A stretch of 12,062 nt of DNA. It comes from UBA4615 sp044368415 (GTDB lineage Bacteria > Pseudomonadota > Gammaproteobacteria > Burkholderiales > Burkholderiaceae_E). This document shows, in pieces, positions 7,133-12,062 of this stretch. The stretch spans positions 1-12,062 of the forward strand of contig JBIPLJ010000134.1 in NCBI GenBank assembly GCA_044368415.1, read 5' to 3'. The notes beneath the pieces are model-generated. The model was not told the DNA's origin, ran no database searches, and saw only the letters and a list, made by a program, of their open reading frames with translations. The number at the start of each line of letters is the position of its first letter. Within the stretch, counting starts at the first letter, position 1. Both the position numbers and the translations under genes were made by a program.

Positions 7133-7409
7133 CACATCGTTACGGTTGGGTTCGGATGGTTGAACGGAGGCAGTTCAAGCAGCCAGACGTCCGCGCGCGC
7201 GGTCCGTCGTATGCTCGGGGTAGACCACTGCCGCGCTTGTGGGGCGTGTCCCAGAACAGCAGGTTGCGATCGGCCCGGTCGCGGGCGTACTCGGTGCCGC
7301 TGGCAGTCAGCTTCATGCGTTCATCATCGAGGCAGCGGGGGGAGCGGCATGCCGGCCATGGCCGTGCGCCTCGTGGGGGCGACGCGCACTGCGCTGAGTC
7401 GCAGGACCG
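6994..7409. repeat. 416-bp direct repeat, copy A
   Basis: This segment matches 8474-8888 in the same orientation with 17 substitutions and one 1-bp indel by my count, about 96% identity. It covers the first 46 codons of maoC-pta, the DUF3141 remnant and about 93 bp upstream of it. Copy A is the one attached to the complete maoC-pta gene. Confidence 0.92.
7132..7316 (-). pseudogene. Remnant of a DUF3141 (PHA-synthase-related) gene, copy A, internally deleted and frameshifted
   Basis: From ATG 7316 the minus strand reads MKLTASGTEYARDRADRNLL, then FWDTPHKRG. This is the N-terminal pattern of DUF3141 proteins, related to poly(3-hydroxyalkanoate) synthases. Full proteins of this family are hundreds of residues; here only about 30 N-terminal codons remain. 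A second frame ends with ELPPFNHPNPTVTM and a TGA whose last A is the first base of the maoC-pta ATG (TGATG), which looks like the original 3' end. Copy A also has a 1-bp insertion near 7233 relative to copy B that breaks the RGNVYPEH stretch. The family call rests on the N-terminal motif and on the recalled association with pta-ackA operons. Confidence 0.5.
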
Positions 7410-7650
7410 GCCGACGAGACGCTGGATGCCGACCTCGAGGCGCTCGGGCTGGAGCTCGAGGCTCTTGGGAACATGACACGGATCAGGTGGCTGGGCAAGG
7501 TGACTTGCCCGGGCGCTTACGAATCGAGATTGTTTTGACATCACTGACCGGCAAGTGAAAGGTCAGCCAGAACACAAAAGAAATCGATCGCCGAGGCGTG
7601 GTGATGGCATTACAAAGCCTGGCGTCTGAACAGGCGCTCGCGATGGCTGA
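7410..7650. other. Junction region between repeat copy A and the thioesterase gene
   Basis: After copy A come 61 bp of unassigned, Glu/Leu-coding sequence (plus frame ADETLDADLEALGLELEALG), then the orphan IS66 end at 7471-7520, then about 130 bp with no recognisable gene that form the downstream flank of the minus-strand thioesterase. Confidence 0.5.
7471..7520 (+). repeat. Orphan IS66 terminal sequence, copy 2
   Basis: This 50-bp sequence is identical to 216-265 at 48 positions and ends in the same CGCTTAC terminus. No IS66 gene precedes it: the upstream 61 bp do not match the tnpC 3' end, so everything but the terminus of this copy is lost. It marks a past IS66-associated rearrangement at the edge of the thioesterase/racemase block. 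Confidence 0.75.
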
Positions 7651-8148
7651 TCAGGTGGTCGCACCCGGGATGACCTCGCGCGCGGCGAGGTAGCGCTGCT
7701 CCAATTCCTGGCGCAGGGCTTTGCGCAGCTTGGCGGCTTCAAAGCGGCGGCGCTCGTCGTCCGTTTCCGGTTTCAAGGCCGGAACTTTCGCCGGTTTGCC
7801 GTCATCGTCCACCGCCACCATAGTGAAGAAGCAACTGTTGGCGTGGCGCATGACCTGGGTGCGGATGTTCTCTGCCACCACCTTGATACCCACCTCGATC
7901 GACGAGGTGCCGGCGTGGTTGACGCTGGCCAAAAACGTGACCAACTCACCCACGTGGATGGGCTGGCGAAACGTGACCTGGTCGACCGACAAGGTCACCA
8001 CATAGCGCCCCGCGAACCGGCTGGCGCAGGCATAGGCCACTTGGTCGAGCAATTTCAAAATGCTGCCGCCGTGCACATTGCCGGAGAAGTTGGCCATGTC
8101 CGGTGTCATCAGCACCGTCATGGAAAGTTGGTGGTTGGGTAAGTCCAT
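7651..8148 (-). CDS. Hot-dog fold acyl-CoA thioesterase (acyl-CoA hydrolase / YciA-like)
   Basis: The complete 165-residue product hydrolyses acyl-CoA to free acid and CoA in the cytoplasm. The single hot-dog domain spans about 5-118: an N-terminal MTPDMANFSGNVHGG (Asn20, His26-Gly-Gly), KLLDQVAYACASRFAG (Asp35), VTLSVDQVTFRQPIHVGE, and TSSIEVGIKVVAENI. Asn20 and Asp35 have the same spacing as the catalytic Asn/Asp pair described for related bacterial acyl-CoA thioesterases. The C-terminal 45 residues form a charged helix. It starts 17 nt after the stop of the alanine racemase fragment, so the two were probably neighbours in the source genome. The ribosome-binding site is weak. Substrate chain length cannot be judged. 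Confidence 0.88.
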   Translation of the reverse strand: MDLPNHQLSMTVLMTPDMANFSGNVHGGSILKLLDQVAYACASRFAGRYVVTLSVDQVTFRQPIHVGELVTFLASVNHAGTSSIEVGIKVVAENIRTQVMRHANSCFFTMVAVDDDGKPAKVPALKPETDDERRRFEAAKLRKALRQELEQRYLAAREVIPGATT

Positions 8149-8165
8149 GGTTCAACTCGTCTTGT

Positions 8166-8612
8166 TCACGGATAGGGTCTTAATGATTCAACACGGGTAG
8201 GCACACGCGGCGCCAAAGCGCACATCAACTCATCACCCACGGTGCTTGCGGCTTGCGCGATCTTGTCAATTGGCAGGCGCGCGCCACTGGCATTGTGCCC
8301 CCACAAAGTCACGGGAGAGCCTATGCGGGCTTGCAACACCGCCGTCAGATCCACCGTCATCATGTCCATCGACACCCTTCCGGCCATGGGGCAGCGCACG
8401 CCGTGAACCAACACCGGCGTGCCGCTTGGAAACACACGCGGATAACCGTCGGCGTCACCACAGGCCACCACGCCGTGGGTCGGGTTCAGGTCACCCGAGA
8501 TCAGCGCAAACGACTTGATGTCGTTGCGCGAGAGGATCCGGGTCAGGCTTGCGGTATCGCCGACTCGAATGTCAGCGAACACTCGGTTGCGGATCAGGGC
8601 GTCGTCGTTCAT
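8166..8612 (-). pseudogene. Chimeric ORF: MaoC-Pta N-terminus fused in frame to alanine racemase C-terminal domain
   Basis: The 148-residue frame starts at ATG 8612. Residues 1-46 are those of the duplicated MaoC-Pta start, ending at SGDLNPTH. At 8473/8474 it switches without a frame break to the C-terminal beta domain of alanine racemase: ADGYPRVFPSGTPVLVHG, GRVSMDMMTVDLT, then LPIDKIAQAASTVGDELMCA and ARVPTRVE. The PLP-binding barrel of the racemase is missing, as is the rest of MaoC-Pta, so neither activity is expected. In racemases a catalytic Tyr precedes ADG (GYADG); here the residue is Asp (GDADG), consistent with decay. The racemase part continues into the flank of the thioesterase gene. 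The fused protein may be expressed but is most simply a recombination product. Confidence 0.75.
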
Positions 8613-8888
8613 CACATCGCTACGGTTGGGTTCGGATGGTTGAACGGAGGCAGTTCAAGCGGCCAGATGTCCGCGCGCGCGGTGCGTCGTATGCTCGGGA
8701 TAGACATTGCCGCGCTTGTGGGGCGTGTCCCAGAACAGCAGGTTGCGATCGGCCCGGTCGCGGGCGTACTCGGTCGCGCTGGCAGCCAGTTTCATGCGTT
8801 CATCATCGAGGCAGCGGGGGGCGCGGCATGCCGGCCATGGCCGTGCGCCTCGTGGGGGCGACGCGCACTGCGCTGAGTCGCAGGACCG
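8474..8888. repeat. 416-bp direct repeat, copy B (415 bp)
   Basis: This is the second copy of 6994-7409. It carries the maoC-pta start region, the DUF3141 remnant and its upstream sequence, but on its 3' side (minus-strand sense) it runs into alanine racemase sequence. Both copies share the same internal DUF3141 deletion, so that deletion is older than the duplication. Confidence 0.92.
8612..8795 (-). pseudogene. DUF3141 remnant, copy B
   Basis: This copy lacks the 1-bp insertion of copy A and reads MKLAASATEYARDRADRNLL, FWDTPHKRGNVYPEH and then stops after 46 codons at 8655. The RGN-x-Y-x-EH block supports the DUF3141 assignment better than copy A does. The terminal frame ELPPFNHPNPTVAM and the TGATG junction with the following maoC start are kept. 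The gene is defunct as a DUF3141 protein; a 46-residue peptide could still be translated. Confidence 0.5.
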
Positions 8889-8928
8889 TCAAGATTAATG
8901 GGGCAGTGTGACAGTTGGTCGGGGCCCG

Positions 8929-9070
8929 TCAGCCGGCGGCTTCGAGCTCGAAGCGTAGAGGCGTACCCAACGCTACACTGGCTCGAGCGAGCGTGGCAAG
9001 GGTCATGCTGGCATCGCGCCCGTCCTTCGGCGGCAACGTTGCGTTCGATCTGCAAGGGTTCCCAGTCCAT
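8929..9070 (-). pseudogene. Possible XRE-family antitoxin C-terminal relic
   Basis: The minus strand encodes ASMTLATLARASVALGTPLR followed by FELEAAG and a stop at 8929. The TLATLARAxxALGxPLRFEL pattern is usual for the last helices of XRE-type regulators of toxin-antitoxin modules. A plausible upstream part (PLQIERNVAAE) lies in another frame ending near 9026, which implies a frameshift. The helix-turn-helix itself is not seen and no toxin gene adjoins it, so this is a tentative relic. Confidence 0.35.
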
Positions 9071-9472
9071 TGTGAGCCGCGCGGACTAAACCTTCCCTGA
9101 CGACCCGGACATGGGCTCGTTTCTGGCCCACTGCAAGGGGATATTCCGTCGGGACAACACCCTCGCAATCTGCCGGACGATGTCGTGCAGGCCATGCAGG
9201 CCGCATTAAAGCGGCCGCCCATCCGGCCTGCTGATCAGGCCAGCCACGATGAGGGCGTTTAAAACGCCTATCCCCTGTCGCGCTGTATCCAAGGAGGGCG
9301 CCTGCTGCTTCCGCCGCCGACGTCGGGGCGGGACTTTGCCAACACGATGCATACGTGGCATAAATGGGCCTGATGCATCGCACCCTTGACTGAGTCGCGC
9401 GCCTGCTTGCAGGCGTTCGGCTGCGTCAAGCGCCTCTGATGAGCCCGCTGGGTGCCATACGCCGAGATCCCC
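9071..9472. other. Interval with no recognisable gene
   Basis: About 400 bp precede the first exporter gene. Frames here are short and do not resemble known families. The interval holds three small dyads: the palindrome at 9254-9268, an 8-bp inverted pair CGATGCAT (9345-9352) and ATGCATCG (9373-9380), and CGCCTGC/GCAGGCG at 9400-9415. No clear promoter for the exporter gene could be assigned. Confidence 0.5.
9254..9268. other. 15-bp palindrome
   Basis: GGCGTTTAAAACGCC is a perfect dyad of two 7-bp arms around one base. It could be an operator half-site pair or a small hairpin; nothing else supports a role. Confidence 0.3.
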
Positions 9473-10093
9473 ATGACCCTATATCTACTCTTCCTCGCCG
9501 TCGCCGCCGTCACTGTCGTCAGCCCTGGCCCAGGTGTTCTCATGACAATCACCAATGCCCTGCGCTTTGGGTTCAAAGGCACTGTCGGAGGAATCTTCGG
9601 GATCGCTGCAGGTGCGTTTCTTGTCGCTGGAGTTTCGGCCACAGCGCTTGGTGCGATTATTGCAACCTCCGCACTGGCTTTCACTGTAATGAAACTTCTT
9701 GGCGCGGCGTATCTCATTTATCTCGGCGTCAAGCTCTGGAGGTCATCGCCACCTAAGTTGGACGCTCGGGTGACTGCCGAAGCGCGATTCTCAGGACGCT
9801 TTACAGAAGGGCTTTCCCTGCAAGTGACGAACCCAAAGGCAATTTTCTTCTTTCTATCGGTCTTTCCACAGTTCATCGAGTCCGGCGCCAGCTATCAGTC
9901 GCAGTTTCTGCTTCTCGTGGCTTCATACGCAGCCTTGGTGGTCGTGATCCATACCGTCTATGCACTCTTCGCACATCAGGCAAGAAGGTGGCTCACATCC
10001 GATCGCGGCGGCCGTCTCCTGAACAAGGCGGGGGGCGCAACATACGTTTGTTTTGGGGTGGCCCTGGCTGCAGCCAAAAAGAGTGGGGCCTGA
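9473..10093 (+). CDS. LysE/RhtB family exporter, first copy
   Basis: The 206-residue inner-membrane protein has the family's normal length and signatures: an N-terminal helix ending in VVSPGPGVLMTITNALRFG (about 15-33), a Gly-rich helix GGIFGIAAGAFLVAGVSA, LLGAAYLIYLGVKLWR (75-90), then QVTNPKAIFFFLSVFPQFI (117-135) and two C-terminal helices; six membrane segments are expected. Members export amino acids, homoserine lactone or similar small molecules by proton exchange; the substrate here is unknown. ATG 9473 is chosen because it precedes the first helix at the usual distance; an in-frame GTG lies 21 nt upstream. No strong ribosome-binding site is visible. It is followed after 228 bp by the DJ-1/PfpI gene and a second, divergent paralogue. 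Confidence 0.9.
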   Translation: MTLYLLFLAVAAVTVVSPGPGVLMTITNALRFGFKGTVGGIFGIAAGAFLVAGVSATALGAIIATSALAFTVMKLLGAAYLIYLGVKLWRSSPPKLDARVTAEARFSGRFTEGLSLQVTNPKAIFFFLSVFPQFIESGASYQSQFLLLVASYAALVVVIHTVYALFAHQARRWLTSDRGGRLLNKAGGATYVCFGVALAAAKKSGA

Positions 10094-10308
10094 ACAAGAG
10101 TTCGGTCAAGATGCGAATCGCCTGCCAGTCGGTACTCCTGATGGTGCCGAATCCGGCAGCCACGACCTGCCAGAGTCCGCCTTTACCGGGCGCATCGGAA
10201 AGGCAAAGTGTCGAGGTCGGCTCCGGCGGAGCTGCGCGTCCATCGATCAGGCTGCCGAAGAGATGGTCCCTTCGGGTCTGACCTACGAAAGGCTCCGGTC
10301 AACCACGC

Positions 10309-10315
10309 GTTAGGC
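10309..10315 (+). other. attC-like core site (GTTAGGC) just before the DJ-1/PfpI gene
   Basis: GTTAGGC fits the integron core consensus GTTRRRY, is preceded by GGTCAACCACGC like many attC 3' ends, and lies 6 nt before the start codon, where cassette junctions usually sit. A proper partner core is lacking: the nearest, GCCTGAAC at 10089-10096, has an extra base and would make a 228-bp site, longer than usual. No second site follows the gene. Confidence 0.22.
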
Positions 10316-10321
10316 GGTCAC

Positions 10322-10927
10322 ATGACTATTTCGATTGCTATTTACATTTTCCAGGATGTTGAAGTCCTGGATTTTGCTGGACCTTACGAGGTCTTTACTA
10401 CTGCCAATCGGGTTCTCAAGCGGCAAAATCCGAAAGCCGAAGACGGTTTCCGAGTGTTTACCGTGGCCCTTGATCTAAATCTAGTGCGGGCTCGCGCCGG
10501 ATTGGAGGTAAAGCCTGATTTTGCAATTAACTCTCATCCTGACGCTGATGTTCTAGTTGTGCCTGGAGGTGTGATAACGGCGGAGCTTGAACGAACAGAG
10601 CTCATCACCTGGATTGCCAACCAGCATGCCAAAGGCTTGCTTACGGCTTCTGTCTGCACGGGCGCATTTTTGCTGGCAAAGGCGGGCTTGTTGCAGGGTA
10701 GGTCTGCTACAACGCACTGGGAAGACATCGCTGAACTCCGTGCAATGTTCCCGGAGATCTCGGTTCAGGAAGGCAAGAGGTGGGTTGACGAGGGCGCCGT
10801 TATGACTTCCGCGGGAATCTCTGCTGGTATTGACATGAGCCTCCATATCGTTGAGCGCCTCGTAGGGCGAAAGCTCTCTCTCGATACAGCAAAACAGTTG
10901 GAACTCGAGTGGCATGAGAATGCCTAG
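10322..10927 (+). CDS. DJ-1/PfpI family protein (GlxA-N-like / isonitrile hydratase-like), stand-alone
   Basis: The 201-residue protein has the class I glutamine amidotransferase-like fold of DJ-1/PfpI: an opening ISIAIYIFQDVEVLDFAGPYE with Glu23, DVLVVPGG (77-83), and the nucleophile elbow TASVCTGAFLLAKAGLLQGR with Cys112, followed by TTHW (His132) and TSAGISAGIDM. These are the features of GlxA-type regulators and isonitrile hydratases, but the C-terminal AraC DNA-binding domain of GlxA is absent, so a catalytic or chaperone-like role is more likely. The substrate is unknown. The start at ATG 10322 fits the family; the possible ribosome-binding site AGGCGG is only 4 nt away. Its codons are visibly more AT-rich at third positions than those of the pta-ackA genes, suggesting separate acquisition. 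Confidence 0.88.
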   Translation: MTISIAIYIFQDVEVLDFAGPYEVFTTANRVLKRQNPKAEDGFRVFTVALDLNLVRARAGLEVKPDFAINSHPDADVLVVPGGVITAELERTELITWIANQHAKGLLTASVCTGAFLLAKAGLLQGRSATTHWEDIAELRAMFPEISVQEGKRWVDEGAVMTSAGISAGIDMSLHIVERLVGRKLSLDTAKQLELEWHENA

Positions 10928-10993
10928 TCCATCATTCCATCGCACGCTGCGCGATGAAAATGCGTATCGTCGGTGAGTTAAAACGGTAGTCGT

Positions 10994-11009
10994 CACAGTC
11001 CGAACTGTG
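10994..11009. promoter_or_regulatory. 16-bp dyad upstream of the second exporter, possible operator
   Basis: CACAGT at 10994-10999 and ACTGTG at 11004-11009 form a perfect inverted repeat around CCGA, 23 bp before the exporter start. Position and symmetry suit a repressor site or a short leader hairpin. No regulator gene adjoins it in the window. Confidence 0.3.
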
Positions 11010-11032
11010 CCTGTAGATCCATTGGAGGCAGC

Positions 11033-11647
11033 ATGATCAGCATCGAGTTCCTCATCACTTCGTTGGTTGTCGTCCTGATTCCTGGGACCGGGGTGATCTA
11101 CACGGTTTCTACCGGTCTGGTTCAGGGTCGAGCGGCGAGCATCTATGCAAGTCTTGGTTGCACGGCCGGAATCGTCCCCCATCTGGCCGCCACCATCCTC
11201 GGACTGGCAGCCGTCATGCACACCAGCGCACTGGCCTTCCAGGTGCTCAAGTACGCGGGTGTTGTGTATCTCTTCTATGTCGCTTATGCCACGTGGCGTG
11301 AAAAGTCGGCTTTCTCGGTCGATGGCAACGTCTCTCGCGCCAACGCTTCAAGCATCGTCGTCAAGGCGTTCCTGCTGAACATCCTCAACCCGAAGCTGAC
11401 CATCTTCTTTCTGGCATTCCTTCCCCAATTCGTCGAGCCGAATGCCTCGCAGCCGCTGGTTCAGCTGCTCACGCTCAGTGCCATCTTCATGGCGATGACT
11501 TTCGCTGTATTCGTCGTCTACGGTTTGGTGGCCCACGCATTTCGCCGCCACGTTATCGAGTCCGCGTCTGTGCAACGCTGGCTTCGCTACAGCTTTGCCG
11601 CAGCCTTTGCGGGTCTCGGCGCGAAGTTGGCTGCCAGCGATAGGTGA
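11033..11647 (+). CDS. LysE/RhtB family exporter, second copy (PGT variant)
   Basis: The 204-residue inner-membrane protein starts at ATG 11033 after GGAGG at 11024-11028. It keeps the LysE/RhtB plan: LIPGTGVIYTVSTGLVQGR (15-33, with PGT in place of the common PGP), LKYAGVVYLFYVAYATWRE (72-90), LLNILNPKLTIFFLAFLPQF (114-133) and two C-terminal helices. It differs strongly from the first exporter at 9473-10093, so the two are not a recent duplication. Substrate unknown, presumably an amino acid or related metabolite. It begins 105 bp after the DJ-1/PfpI gene, with a dyad in the gap that might regulate it separately. Confidence 0.9.
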   Translation: MISIEFLITSLVVVLIPGTGVIYTVSTGLVQGRAASIYASLGCTAGIVPHLAATILGLAAVMHTSALAFQVLKYAGVVYLFYVAYATWREKSAFSVDGNVSRANASSIVVKAFLLNILNPKLTIFFLAFLPQFVEPNASQPLVQLLTLSAIFMAMTFAVFVVYGLVAHAFRRHVIESASVQRWLRYSFAAAFAGLGAKLAASDR

Positions 11648-11653
11648 GGTCTG

Positions 11654-11938
11654 ACCTTCGCTGGATCAGGCTGGCGCCTGGCGCCCGCGTTCGACGTCAA
11701 TCCCAACATCGACAAGGCAGAACACGTTCGCGACATCGACGACACGGACAATCGTCCCCGTCTCGAAACAGTCCTGGCGACCGGAGTCTTCTACGGGTTG
11801 AGTTAAGAACGCGCGAAGCAAGTACCCGAGGAAGTCTCCACCGCCGTCGACGGCTGGGAAGACGCGGCGAAACTAGCCGGTATCGCGCGTGGCGATGTAG
11901 AACTCACCGCAAGCGCATTCTCCGCACATGCTCAATAG
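11654..11938 (+). pseudogene. hipA: HipA-family toxin, C-terminal relic with internal stop
   Basis: The plus strand reads GSGWRLAPAFDVNPNIDKAE, then RPRLETVLATGVFYGLS, TAA at 11804-11806, and continues in the same frame with VDGWEDAAKLAGIARGDVEL and ASAFSAHAQ to TAG at 11936-11938. The GWRLAPAFDVNP block and the following helices are the C-terminal kinase-fold end of HipA-type toxins, Ser/Thr kinases that in functional modules are paired with a HipB antitoxin. Only about 95 of the usual 400 or more residues remain, with one nonsense codon, so it is inactive. It starts right after the second exporter's stop, which places the breakpoint at about 11650. No hipB partner is present. Confidence 0.75.
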
Positions 11939-12001
11939 TCCGCCCTGAACAACCCGAAGACCGAGCATTGATGCGGGTTTCGAAGCGATAGGCGTGCGCT
12001 G

Positions 12002-12045
12002 GATCTGCAGGAATGAGAAAATGTAGGCTGGTTTTCCTGCAGATC
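12002..12045. repeat. 12-bp perfect inverted repeat with 20-bp spacer
   Basis: GATCTGCAGGAA at 12002-12013 is the exact reverse complement of TTCCTGCAGATC at 12034-12045. Each arm contains a PstI-like CTGCAG. The position just after a toxin relic and at the window edge suits the end of a mobile element or a hairpin in a non-coding leader, but the flank beyond 12062 is not visible. Confidence 0.6.
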
Positions 12046-12062
12046 TGGCGAGGTTGGCGATG

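Noticed and set aside
6281..7558. Plus-strand open frame of 425 codons over maoC-pta and repeat copy A
   Set aside because: Shadow of the minus-strand gene, with no recognisable domain; it merely runs through the repeat and IS66 end.
6994..8888. The two repeat copies as a CRISPR or composite transposon
   Set aside because: Only two 0.4-kb copies exist, they contain gene pieces rather than IS ends or short repeats, and no transposase or cas gene lies between them.
9071..9260. Plus-strand peptide containing NLPDDVVQAMQAALKRPP, reminiscent of short antitoxins
   Set aside because: Only a few residues resemble FitA/VapB-like antitoxins; no start, no toxin neighbour and the frame ends at the palindrome.
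10938..10956. CATCGC/GCGATG hairpin after the DJ-1/PfpI gene as terminator
   Set aside because: Six base pairs, followed by A-residues on the plus strand rather than T-residues, so it does not fit an intrinsic terminator.
10553..11221. Minus-strand frame across the DJ-1/PfpI gene and the second exporter
   Set aside because: Antisense to two well-supported genes, no start signal and no similarity to known proteins.

Overview
The window looks like high-GC Proteobacterial DNA, most likely Betaproteobacteria (Rhodocyclales or Burkholderiales type). The support is a porin of the betaproteobacterial OmpC-like type, a HAMP/MCP chemoreceptor behind a sigma-28-type promoter, and remnants of IS66 and ISL3 transposases. 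The exact taxon cannot be read from the sequence. The segment is a mosaic: intact genes alternate with short relics of others, joined at IS ends and at a 416-bp duplication.

Layout. 1-419: right end of an IS66-family element (tnpC 3' end plus terminal repeat) inserted into an ISL3 transposase relic. 480-2663: a sigma-28-like promoter, a small secreted Cache-domain protein and a methyl-accepting chemotaxis protein, probably one flagellar-regulon unit. 2664-2919: a relic of an FAD disulfide oxidoreductase on the minus strand. 2920-3987: an outer-membrane porin. 4067-4097: a 13-bp perfect hairpin between convergent units. 4396-7316, minus strand: a tightly coupled operon read as DUF3141 remnant, MaoC-phosphate acetyltransferase fusion, acetate kinase, then a short-chain reductase cut off after its first 18 codons; the junctions overlap by 1-4 nt. 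7410-7520: an orphan IS66 end. 7651-8473, minus strand: an intact hot-dog acyl-CoA thioesterase and the C-terminal domain of an alanine racemase. 8474-8888: second copy of the operon's 5' end, fused in frame to the racemase fragment. 8929-9472: a probable XRE antitoxin relic and about 400 bp without a recognisable gene. 9473-11647: LysE/RhtB exporter, DJ-1/PfpI protein, second LysE/RhtB exporter, all on the plus strand. 11654-11938: C-terminal relic of a HipA toxin. 12002-12045: a 12-bp perfect inverted repeat.

Functional reading. The intact modules are chemotaxis (a periplasmic sensor protein next to a receptor whose own periplasmic domain is not Cache-like), acetyl-CoA/acetyl-phosphate/acetate interconversion (MaoC-Pta plus AckA), outer-membrane permeability, acyl-CoA hydrolysis and small-molecule efflux. 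The operon around maoC-pta has lost most of both its first and last genes, so only the central pair remains. I see no CRISPR array, rRNA, tRNA or convincing phage genes. I do not see a clearly new multi-gene defence or biosynthetic system; the best candidates for something new are the split Cache/MCP pair and the exporter/DJ-1/exporter cluster.
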